Origin: Euphorbia lathyris
Lineage: Eukaryota; Streptophyta; Magnoliopsida; Malpighiales; Euphorbiaceae
Length of the DNA: 64,000 bases
Direction of reading: 5' to 3'
Assembly (NCBI RefSeq): GCF_963576675.1
Contig: NC_088916.1
Coordinates: forward strand, 13,368,501-13,432,500
Part shown: positions 45,532 through 55,800 of the stretch, in pieces
Layout: every line of letters begins with the position of its first letter
Position numbering within the stretch: position 1 is the first letter of the stretch
Translations under genes and position numbers: made by a program
Notes under the pieces: model-generated
What the model saw: only the letters and a program-made list of their open reading frames with translations
The model's database searches: none
Told to the model about the DNA's origin: nothing

Positions 45532-47349
45532 TGTAGGAAAATAGGCAAACCTAGGCGCAACGGAATAATAAAATTTTATCTATTTTATCTATTTCCCTTT
45601 TCCAAGATCTGTTAATTGTTATTTCATATAAAGAGGGATAGAATGAAATACCTTTTCTAAAGAACTATCTACAGTTGCAAACGAAGTGCCCACAAGTCTT
45701 AATCCGTGTATCACGAACAACAAAAGAAACAACACAGAAAAGAATAACTAATTAGTAATCAACCTTAATAATAGCAATCGCAATGACTGCCTCTAACAGA
45801 AATCGATACGAGATCAAAGAGAGAGTAAGAAATAATGTAAATTAGCCGAGACGAAGACGGAACGGTTCCTCCTCCTTTCTTATTATGTTGGTCGAATTTC
45901 TCGGGTTAGGGTGTCTATTTATAGACTTCTCAAAACCCTAATCTCAGTTGTGTTAAGTAATTAAATAATTAAAATCTCATTCGGAATAGGATTGCTAATT
46001 AGATAATTAAATAAACACTTTATTATTATCTAAATAATAACTAATTATATCTAGATAATATCATTAATCAAATTAATAATTTAATTATTGTTAGGGATAA
46101 TTAATTAGAGTTTCAATCCCATTAAAATCTCTAATTAACATTATCAGATAATCCTTTAATTTAATTCACAACCATAATCAAATTATAATTATTAATCAAA
46201 TTAATTTATCCCTAATTAATCTACAAATTTCGGCCCATATATAGTGTCTTACTACTTACATTTTCCTCCTCTGGTTCCAAGTCCCATATGCGACCCATTA
46301 GCTCCTTTATTGCCACTAGCCATATATATCCTTTGAAATTAATTCATCACGATTATTTCAACACATATATAACGGAATACCATCGTGAGCTGTTACTAGC
46401 AGAACCAATGATATTCCCCTAGAGCAATTAAGAAGTCAGGTTGATAACTGACGTTAACCTTTCTGCATTAGGTACAATATAATACGATCATTCATCAACT
46501 ATATCCTGTTGGTCAATTCCTTATAACCATGGAGCGTGTCAAGGTTACATATAACGAAGAGTCCGTTTTACTTGTACAGGTTGAATTCACTCTGAAAGAT
46601 AAGTTAAGTGAAATATTCATTTCTACTCTTAACTCTATTACCTTGTAAGGATTTCAGTTAATTCACCACAAGCGGCCATTTGGATATATCTCCCACTTAT
46701 CAGGAGTGACGAATGCTCAATCTGACATTAACTATTCTGCAATCACTTTGTGTGATACCCAACCCTGCTCTCACACACCCCAGGCTCTCACCTGTTGGAT
46801 CGTGCTCGCACAGAATCAAAGTACCAGACTCCATAATCTAGAATCACTAATTAACGAATGTTTGAGTCTGAGGATTAGTTATACCTACTAATACCAATGA
46901 GATGAACAGTTGACAGTTTTAGATAAATTAATCCATACTATTATCTCAAGTCGGGTCCCAATCCTAATGAACTCATTCACCGGATCCATGTAACTGTCTA
47001 GATATCTAAATATCTAAAGCTTGTGAGATCAGCTTTCTGTCTCAACAGAAAACATTGTTACATGCAAGTCTCAACAGTAATATGCCAACCCCTATAACAT
47101 ATTACTTGACTTGGGTTAACTTTAAGTTTATTGATCTTATTATAAAGTACAGTCTCACTTCATGCTTGTATGAACACTTTATAATTACTTAAACAAACTT
47201 AGGATTACTTTCTTTATGAAAGATTTGTGCCTTTATATATAATTACATTTTAATGCTATATATCTGATTAAACAAATGATCAAATAAACAATTTATTCAT
47301 TAATGTTAATATCCTAAAACAATTGTCTTTAGGACACTAAACTCCAACA
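45532..47349 (-). repeat. 5' LTR of the copia element (1818 bp)
   Basis: Same length and almost the same sequence as the solo LTR at 38325. Followed on its outer side by GACTT (47350-47354) and gypsy RT sequence, but on its inner side by copia interior. The short ORFs inside it are repeated in the solo LTR and are not genes. Confidence 0.92.
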
Positions 47350-48240
47350 GACTTTTCAGGCCACCATGAACACAATTCTAACTCCTTTTTTGCGGCGTTT
47401 CGTCGCGGTATTCTTTGATGACATCCTCATTTATAGTCAAATAGTGGAAGACCATGTAGATCACTTGCGCCAGGTATTTCAGTGCCTTGACGCACACGAA
47501 TTTTATCTTAAACCATCCAAATGTTTGGTGGGGAAAATACAATTGAGTATCTCGGGCATTAATTCTCCAAACAAAGCATTAAAGCGAATCCTGCAAAAAT
47601 TGAAGATATGTTGTCTTGGCCACCCCCTTATATTGTCAAACAATTGAGGGGATTCTTGGGCCTTACTTGGTATTATCGACGATTTATCCAATATTATGCA
47701 ATGATTGCGGCCCCATTGACCGACCTGTTACGCAAGGATGCCTTCCATTGGACGCCTGAGGCAGCCACGACATTTGAAAGGCTTAAAAATGAGGTCACTA
47801 CGATGCCGGTTCTTTAGTTACTGGACTTCTCATTGCCTTTCATCATTGAAACCATTGCCTCCAATGTCGTGATCGACGACTCTCCTTCAAAACGAACATC
47901 CGATGGCCTATTATAGTAAGAAGCTCGGTCCTCATATACAAGGTAGCTCCGCCTATCTCAAAGATCTGCACGCCTTGACAGAGGCCGTAAAGAAGTGGCG
48001 TCAATATTTACTTGGCCGGTTTTTTATGATATGAACCGACCATCGCGGCCTCAAGGAGTTGTTCCACCAAGTTATCCAAACTCCGGATCAACAGATATAT
48101 GTTAGGAAGTTGTTGGGCTATGATTTCCGCATTGAATTTAAAATCGGCAAAACCAATTGTGTTGCTGATGCTTTATCGCGAATAGGTGAAGGAGAGACCA
48201 CAGAACAAGTCCCTGCGGCTTTATTGCTATGCAGTTAACC
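47350..48240 (+). pseudogene. Second copy of gypsy RT C-terminus and full RNase H
   Basis: Carries [33 protein letters not shown], a frameshift, QLRGFLGLTWYYRRFIQYY, LTDLLRKDAFHWTPEA and YYSKKLGPHIQGS. Past 48006, where the other copy stops, it has TDHRGLKELFHQVIQTPDQQ, LLGYDFRIEFKIGKTNCVAD and ALSRI. This is the standard Ty3 RT thumb plus RNase H (T-D-H-x-x-L, A-D-A-L-S-R). Confidence 0.9.
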
Positions 48241-49253
48241 GATTTCTCAAATTCATGCCTCTCTTTTACGCGAAAACCAGGAGCTCAACGACATGAAAGC
48301 TTTGCACGCTAAACTTAGTCACAACAGCCTACCACTAGGGTTTACTTCAAACAACTGAATACTTATGTTCCATGGTCGAATGTACATTGGGGCAGATTTA
48401 ACGCTAAAAAATTCCCTCTTCAAAGAGTTCCACTCTAGTAAGACAGCCGGCCACATTGGGCAAAAACGAACGTTGGCCCATTTATCCACACATTTTTATT
48501 GGCCCAATATGAAGAAGGACATCGATAAATTTGTCAACAATTGCATCGTTTGTCAAAAGACAAAATTTTCAACTCAAGCGCCAGCGGGATTGCTGCAACC
48601 GCTTCATGTTCCCGAATTAGTATGGCAAGACTTAACTATGGATTTTTTGGTTGGTCTTCCTACTTCGAAGAAATTTCCTGCTCTAATGGCCGTCGTCGAT
48701 CGATTAACTAAGTACGCCCATTTTGGTGCTCTTGAGGGTAAATTCACCACTACTACCGCGACGAAGTTGTTTGTAGACATAGTGGTCCGACATCATGGCT
48801 TCCCAATCACTATTATTTCTGATCGCGAGCCGATTTTTTAAGTGAATTTTGACGAAAGTTATTCGAATTGAGTGGAATCAAACTCAAGTATAGCACGACC
48901 TACCATCCACAGACTGACAGCCAATCAGAAGTGGTTAATCGGGGGCTTGAATAGTACTTACAGGCTTTTTATTCAAGCAAACCTCAATCTTAGTATGCTT
49001 ATCTTTCGTGGGTAGAATTCTCTTATAATTCAAATTTTAATTAAAGCATCGGAATGAGCCCGTTCCAGGCGTTGTATGGTCAGGAACCGCCTTTGATTCC
49101 TAACTACCAAGTTCGTCGATCCTCTATCCAAGCTATAAATGAAGCTTTACTTGATTGGGATGAGCCGTTGAAAGAATTAAAAACTTCACTGCGCAAGTCG
49201 CAACGTCGCATGAAACAAAATGCGGATAATCACAGGCGAGAAGTTGAGTTTTA
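48241..49253 (+). pseudogene. Gypsy integrase
   Basis: Has the HHCC zinc finger (EFHSSKTAGHIGQKRTLAHL ... NNCIVCQKTK), the catalytic-core start (VWQDLTMDFLVGLP, MAVVDRLTKYAHF) and IISDREPIF, the second Asp of the D-D-35-E triad. A stop at 48838-48840 and frame changes follow. The frame at 49054 resumes with MSPFQALYGQEPPLIPNYQV and RRMKQNADNHRREVEF. The integrase is clearly inactive. Confidence 0.9.
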
Positions 49254-49856
49254 GATCAGTGATTGGGTATGGGTCAAGTTGCAGCCGTACAAACAGAAGT
49301 CGTTGGCTTTGCGGTTGAATAATAAACTTGCTCCACACTATTATGGCCCATATAAAATACTTGAGCGCATTGGAGCTATGGCGTATCGTCTTGGGCTGCC
49401 GAAAAATACAAGGGTCCATAACGTTTTTCACGTTTCTCGACTCAAGTTATTTCGCGGGGGTGTCATTGAAGAAACTAATCCGGATATCTTGCAGGGTGAG
49501 CCGATTCAAAACCAGTGCCATTGGTCGTTTGTGTTGTCCGTCCTATGGCTGGTAATGATTCGTCCAATCAGGAGGTTTTGGTTCAGTGGAAAGGAACGGC
49601 TTTAGAGGACGCAACTTGGGTTCCTTATGCGTCATTTGTTCGGGATTATCCACATTTCCAACTCAACCTTGAGGACAAGGTGCTTGTCGAAGAAGCGACA
49701 AATGATACACATCTGGCCCTAGAGGATATAATTCCTGAGGAATTACAAGACAGAGACGACGAGGAGAAACTGCCGGATTCCAGCAGTGTCGACAGCACCG
49801 TTCGTTGGTCGAGAAGGGAGATGAAGATTCCCTTATGGCAAAAGGATTATGTCTAA
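49254..49856 (+). pseudogene. Integrase tail with chromodomain, running into the 3' LTR
   Basis: WVKLQPYKQKSLALRLNNKL and YYGPYKILERIGAMAYRLGL, then VHNVFHVSRLKLF are the usual C-terminal motifs. After a frameshift the segment QEVLVQWKGTALEDATWVPY is a chromodomain-like motif (V-x-W-x-x-x-x-x-E-x-x-T-W) as in plant chromoviruses. The frame continues without a stop across the LTR border at 49703 and ends at 49856 with IPLWQKDYV. About 50 residues of the polyprotein are therefore encoded by the LTR itself. Confidence 0.85.
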
Positions 49857-50110
49857 ACAGGAATGTGTTTTCCTATTCATACAAAGTTATCTTAGTTACT
49901 TAAGTATTTTGTTAATTGATTTTCCTAATTCTAGTAAGAAGTAGTTTTATTCTTTTCCCTATTTAAGTAGCGTCAATTGTATTGTTTGGATTCAAGCTTT
50001 TGATTAATATAAATTCAGTTTGCTCTTTGCTAGAAAAAGAGTTTGGTGTTTTGTTCGTTTCACCCCAAACGATCCCATTTTAATCGATTTCCAAAGTTAG
50101 AGTCATATCA
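49703..50110 (+). repeat. 3' LTR of the gypsy element (408 bp)
   Basis: Same length as the 5' LTR but with visibly more differences than between the two copia LTRs, in keeping with the gypsy insertion being older. Followed by GGTCA. Confidence 0.92.
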
Positions 50111-50211
50111 GGTCACCTATAAGGTCGTACATATTAATAAGACAAATTGAAGATTATACACCAAAGTGTGAAATGGAGCGAACGTTGTATACCATTGATG
50201 AAATTTACCCT
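50111..50211. mobile_element. Right part of the split Mutator-like MITE
   Basis: Ends CATTGATGAAATTTACCCT, the inverted copy of the left end at 35630, and is followed by TTATTTAGA (50212-50220). It repeats the GGTCA of the gypsy insertion at its start. Confidence 0.85.
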
Positions 50212-50365
50212 TTATTTAGAATTAAAAGATAAAAGGTAGTTTTTAAAAAATGAAAATAAATGAATACTAACTATTTGTGTAAAACTGTTTGGCAAAATTT
50301 AACTGGTTGCTAATAGTTGTTTATGTAAAATAACAAATAGAAGTATTTGTCTTTTATGGATATTA

Positions 50366-50594
50366 CTAGTTTTTGGCTTGTGCGATGCACAAATTCGTAT
50401 TGGTATATCAATATTTTTAAAAAAAAATTATAATCTATAGTTATGCAAAGAATTATAATATGAATAAAATTATCTTTTTAAAGATAAATATAATAATATA
50501 ATTAAAATTTATATATTATATTATATTTTTTATTAGTAAAAAAAGAGGAAGTGACACATTAGCTACATCGTTACTGTTTTATATTATATATAGA
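50366..50594 (-). mobile_element. Short non-autonomous Helitron (229 bp)
   Basis: On the minus strand it begins TCTATATATAATATAAAACA after a host A. It ends with a hairpin TTGTGC-ATC-GCACAA followed by GCCAAAAACTAG and a host T. A TC start, a 3' hairpin about 10 bases from a CTAG end and A/T insertion are the Helitron signature. There is no coding capacity. The interior is very AT-rich. Confidence 0.8.
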
Positions 50595-50629
50595 TATGTA
50601 GAGAACTGAAGAGATTTTAGAAGAGATTT

Positions 50630-50757
50630 TAGATACCGGTCTAAATTATGTAGAACTCTTAAATATAATACAAATAAAATAATCTTGTTTATAGATAAAT
50701 ATAATAATATAATTAAAATTAATATATTATATTATATTTTTATCAGTAAAAAATGAG
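50630..50757 (-). repeat. Partial second copy of the Helitron interior
   Basis: ATAAATATAATAATATAATT and the following ATATATTATATTATATTTTT repeat sequence of the Helitron at about 50463-50537 with few changes. The 5' and 3' termini are missing, so it is a fragment or a tandem duplication. It ends at the LTR starting at 50763. Confidence 0.65.
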
Positions 50758-50762
50758 AAAGT

Positions 50763-52072
50763 TGTTGATCTCTTATGAGATAGAGTCTAGTTTCAAAAGG
50801 GGGTGATGAAACTATTGGGTAAATTTTAGCCCTTTGTAAATTTCACAAATTTAGTTCAATAGCACAAGACAGACAGATTCTGAATCAGAGGCAAACTCCA
50901 TTTGCTGCATTAAACAGAGAAATGAAGCTTGTTTCTACTTCTGAACTTCCTTACACAAAAGGCTACTCAACTGGGAGAGCTTCTGTTGACTTAAGGTTAT
51001 GCAATTTGTCGCATACAACAGTCAGAAGCACTACTTAGATATTTTAACACAAACAAGCAATATATCAAAAGTAAAGTAAAGGGTTAAGAAAATAGTTACA
51101 CAACGATTTATACTGGTTCGGCCTCCTATCTACATCCAGTCCCCAGAATACCTTCTTCTGAGTTTTAATCCACTAGTGAACTCCTTCAACAGGTAGAACA
51201 CAAACCTTTTATAATAGATACAGAAATTCTGTAAAATATCATCCTTTACACTCCACACTCAACTATTTATATACCTCTCTACCTATTCACTTATAACCGA
51301 AGTGAACAGAAGAGCTTCTGATCTTTTTATTTATTGATGAAATTGTTCTAACTTAGAACGCAATGAAAAACTATAAGATATTACCCGAATGAAAACAGTG
51401 ATTGTGTATAAGCTTTTTGCTTTGCTTTTTGGAACTTCAAAGATGATTCTCTCTTAATTTCAGCATTGATGATCAAGTCCAAATGAAGCAAATGATGAGG
51501 CTTTTATAGTGACACTTAAGGAGATTAGTTCGAATTTCAAATAACCGTTGGATGGAAACACTCCTTCTGTCTCTTTCATCCTCTGACCTCAATACACAGC
51601 GTACTGTTGAACTTCTCTTTTCATTGTCTGTAGGAGACATCGTGCTTCTAGAAGTAGTCTGACTGTTTGCACAAATAAGGTAAAGATTCTAAGTTGACCA
51701 GGGGACAAGGCGTATTCTTCTTGTACTTCTTTCCAAATATAGAGATGTAATGTCAGTTGTCCAGAGTCAACATTGATCTTGCCTGTTATGGTTTGATCTT
51801 CATCTTCCGGAACAAGTCATACTTCTTAGCATGGGCTTTGCTTTTGGATCCTTCCAGCTATTGGGCCACAAAAACACTTTTGGGCATTTGGTCCACTTCA
51901 AAGCCTTAATTTAATTTCCTTTCTTTCTTTCATTTAATCAAACACACTTAACAAACAATTAGTCCAATTAAATCAACATTTGACTTCAATATTAAAACTA
52001 ATAATGGAATATTAATTTTCTAATAATATTTTTGTCAGAATTAAAATTCAGTGTGGAAATTGTGTTTCAACA
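50763..52072 (-). repeat. LTR of a SIRE/Maximus-like copia element (3' LTR, minus strand)
   Basis: A 1310-bp segment from TGTTGATCTC to TTTCAACA (TG...CA). On the minus strand a purine tract AAAATGAGGGAGAT lies directly before its start. It also contains CACTATAAAAGCC (TATA, near 51505) and ACGATTTATACTGGTTCGG near 51103, both common in plant SIRE-type LTRs. The flanks do not match each other, so it is not a solo LTR. A short piece of interior continues to the right and no second LTR is present. Confidence 0.65.
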
Positions 52073-52808
52073 ATCTCCCTCATTTTGATGTTGGCAAAAA
52101 TTCAGAGGTTAAGAAAAATTAAAATTAATCTCCCCCATAATAGTTAGACTTGCATTGCTTTTGGATTCTCCCCCATAAGGGTTGACCTACTGAAAGAAAT
52201 TTTACTTAAGATAGAAAAGAGTTAAACGTTAAGAAGTTCAGTAGTAAAATTAAATTCAGAGTCGGAAGCATTGTGTATCAAGGCAGAAAATATTAAAGGA
52301 ATGGTATGCACATGGATATTGGAATTATGTCCTTTACTTGGATATAATTAATCCTTGAAGCATAGTATTGCATTAGTTAAGTATTGATATCAGAGTTTTT
52401 AAATTGTTGCAATATTTTTGCAGAGTCATTTGATTATGAATGAGAAAGGTATATAACTAAGTATCATTCAGAAGTAGATAACATTTAAAAGCATGATATA
52501 GAAAAGATAAGTCATTTATATACACATTCAGCAGGCAAGCAATACAACATAAGACTAATCAGTCTATAAGCACGGAAGGAAGAAAGACAAGGTTCCTATT
52601 TAGATTGTCTAATATTAACGGAAACATACAGCCTTCTTCTTCGTACCAGGAAAGAGGAGAATCATGAATTTGCAACCACATTAAGTTTCTAAAATTAGAA
52701 CAAAAAAGAAAAAGAAAAAGGAGCTTATAGATGGACTAGAAGAAAGTTAAATGCAGAGGAAGTACCTTTTGTTGTTGGTTCCTGCCATTTGGAATTCTGA
52801 ATCAAGAG
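52073..52808 (-). other. Truncated retroelement interior and 3' flank of the At4g18490-like gene
   Basis: The first several hundred bases contain repeated TCTCCCCCATA-type motifs, as in the region before the 3' LTR of SIRE-type elements. No coding remnant was recognised. Somewhere before 52808 this passes into the 3' UTR of the gene on the minus strand; the border is not visible. Confidence 0.4.
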
Positions 52809-55800
52809 CTAATTAGAAACCAGCTGAGCAGCAAATTTCTGAACCTTTTGAATGTTTTCAATTGTGAAGGAATGCAAAAATTCCATATTAACAAAAACAG
52901 AAAGTCATAGCAAGTAGAAAAAGAATAACTATGAAGACATAATGAAAGGATATCTTCGCATCAAACATTGGATGGTTAAGCATCAGTAAATGGTTATTAT
53001 TCACAATAGCTCGAACCATTAATTCTTTAGCTTCCTCATGTTTCTTCTTCAGCATATTGTAAATCTGTAGCAAGAAGCATTAAGTCTAGTTCAAAAAAAT
53101 ATATTATAGTAGTCATACTGATGAGTATTTCAGAACTTCAAAAGAAGCAGGTCATTATTTTAGAAGGTTTGAAGAATAGTATAAATACATCATAGGTTTA
53201 GGAAGCTATCGATTTAAGGAATTGTTATTCCATGACAATATTTGAAGCTGACAATTAGAGAATGTGTACCAAACTGGAAAACTGAAACAAAATTATTTTC
53301 CTCCTTGACCTATGTGTGGTCATCAGTCAACAAAGGTACTGAGTAAAGATCAAATTTGTTCAGAATTCTTAGGACTTTCAAATGATTTAATTCTAAAACT
53401 TCAAAATCAAGTAAAAGATCAGCATGCTGACTTGAAATTTGTGCTCCACTACGACTAATATCCTTTGAAAAGATTGATGCTATGCAGTAATGCCTCCCGA
53501 GCAATTCAAAATTTCCAAGTCTGAAGTTTTCTTATTGTAATGCCATCTTGTTTTATGATTTCTTAAAAAATATCTAATTCGGACAGTTTTCCAAATCCAT
53601 TAAACAAAGGTTGAAATATCATGGAGAAAACGGCATATATATAATATAAACCCGTAAATACCAAACAACGTAGATGAACAGTTTTTACTTACATCCTCCA
53701 GCTCTTTTGCATATTCTTCAGCTTTTTCAACATTTTGATCATCTTCCGTGGTCAAAAAGATGCTGCTTTCTTTTTTATTAGGTATTTCAAGCCCAGATGT
53801 AGGTTGGTTATATAACATTGTCTGAGTGTCATTCTCTGGTTGATTACACTAATGAAAGAAAATATTAAGAGGAGAGAAGTTAGTAACATAAACTAATCAA
53901 GCGAAATTTTTCTGTATAAAATCTGTCACATCACTTATAAGTTCTACACAAAGCATTGTCCTTGTAATACCTGTACTTCAACTGTTCTTTCCAAAGGTTC
54001 CTTCAGATTTCTACAAAGTATCATAAAGAATATGTTTATTCCCAGAAACTTGAGCAGGGCTGCAACAGAAATGCAAACAAATTTAACGAGCATACCTGCT
54101 TTCACTCAGTGACTGCGAAAGACGTTTCTGTGGATGCAAAAGCACTTCCTTGGCATTTGATGCCTGAAAAATTGCATAGTTAATTATCTGTGATACACTA
54201 CCATACTTCTATGAAGTTCTTGAGCAGAGATTTAAAAGCTGCTCAACGGCAAAACCATATCAGAGAATCTATATTGGTTCAGTTCAGAATAAGAAAGCTA
54301 TATGGTGAAACAGAAACCTCAGCTGTTTTTCGCTTCAAAGAAGTGATTGCTGAAGTTTTTCTCTGAACAGGATGGACAATCTTGGATGCTGTACTTCCTT
54401 GTACTTCTATGTCTTTGTCTGACTTTCTCAAGGAACTTAATTCCCTTCTAAGTGTAGCATCAGAATGATCTTTGCTTTGTCCGATATTCCTTTGTTGGGA
54501 GATATTTGGTCATCAAAAAGATAAAGACTATAATCTTCAAGGAAATTCACAAAGGATTTGAGAACATGTCATATTCTGAACTGACCTTGAAATCTTCAAG
54601 CTAGATGCATCAGGTGTTTTCCTCATGGTTTTAAGCCCTTCAGAAGATCCAAACTTCAGGTTCCAAGTTGACATCATGTTTGAAACCACGGTTGTAGAAT
54701 CTACACTCTTCTGGGTATTAGACTTGGTTTCCTTATCAGTTGAGCTGGCAGGATTGACATTACCACAGCAAATATTTCAACAGTTTCCGTTTGCTGATAC
54801 CGACAATAAAATGTTTTCCACAACTCACATGATGTGAAATACAGTTTCCAGAATATGCAATAAGTTGAATGTCAAAAGATGCCAGGTAACAGCAACTACA
54901 AATAATGACATAAATAATAAGAGTCTCTACGGGCACAAATCTGAGTTTAATCATATGAAAGAATGAATTGATGACCTGCAAGATGCAGGCATATTTTTGA
55001 AACATTGAAGTCAAGCAGAAAATTACAAACATTTAAACTACTAATGTTGGTTCTTTGGTTGTGGTTAAATACATGCAAATGGTACATGGTAAAAAAGCTC
55101 AACAAATATTTAGTTAATACAGAGATAATAGTCACATTTCAGCAAAACAATTCAAGAGTATTCCTATTAAGAACCATATTGAATCATGGAGAAGTTGCAT
55201 GAATCGTTTATGAGAAAAAAAGGCCTATAATGCACAAAACTGTAAAACCTAATTTCCTCCTAGCTGCTTGGTTGCTATTTTTAAAGCCACAAAAAACTTA
55301 ACGCCGTGCTTTCCTTTGAGAATTATTATTATTATTATTGAGAATCAGCATGGAGAACCAAATATACAATTATCAAATTCAGAAGCAATAGAACAGCAAA
55401 GTTCTTGAAGATCTCTAAATTTCTACAAGTGACCCAGTACTCTTTCTCAAGTCATTGAACCATATACCAACATCAAAGAATTAAGTCATCTAAAATCTTC
55501 TTATCTAAATGATCAAAAGCACGTGTGCACTTTAGAAGATCCCAGATCAAATGGCACCAAAAGAAATATATATATATATAAAAGTACTTCTGGTATAATG
55601 ACAGCAGAAGTGAAAATGATGCTATCACACTGGTTCTAAATTTTTTTGCATGCTAACTTTTCCAGAGTCAACTCCACAAAAGATCAAATAGTTATCTAAT
55701 TATCAGGCATAAACAAAGGTCCCTTACTCAAAATTATCAAGATCTTTATTCGTTCCACTTCCTAGCAAAATGGAATCCCCTTTTGTTGCTTCTTTACCAG

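Larger units (their letters stand above)
35826..50110 (+). mobile_element. Ty3/gypsy chromovirus, decayed, with nested copia element
   Basis: Two 408-bp LTRs (35826-36233 and 49703-50110) begin TGATACACA and end TATCA, with GGTCA duplicated on both sides (35821-35825 and 50111-50115). Between them, in order, are gag, protease, RT (interrupted at 38324), RNase H, integrase and a chromodomain-like tail, all with stops or frameshifts. The RT is split by a copia element that was later rearranged, so the RT/RNase H segment just after the insertion point exists twice (40143-40806 and 47350-48013). Confidence 0.93.

Noticed and set aside
38325..47349. Simple reading of 38325-47349 as one full-length copia element with two LTRs
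   Set aside because: Gypsy RT sequence with its own GACTT directly follows the left LTR (40143-40806), and copia RT/RNase H are missing, so the interior is not continuous copia sequence.
50763..52072. Solo LTR interpretation of the SIRE-like LTR
   Set aside because: The 5-bp flanks AAAGT and ATCTC differ, and retroelement-type interior with a purine tract continues on the right.
52888..53073. Last exon of the At4g18490-like gene read straight through to a hydrophobic C-terminus (stop near 52888)
   Set aside because: The tail after FDAKIS is unlike the family, and the exact U12 AT-AC signals plus the conserved [10 protein letters not shown] end downstream explain the sequence better.
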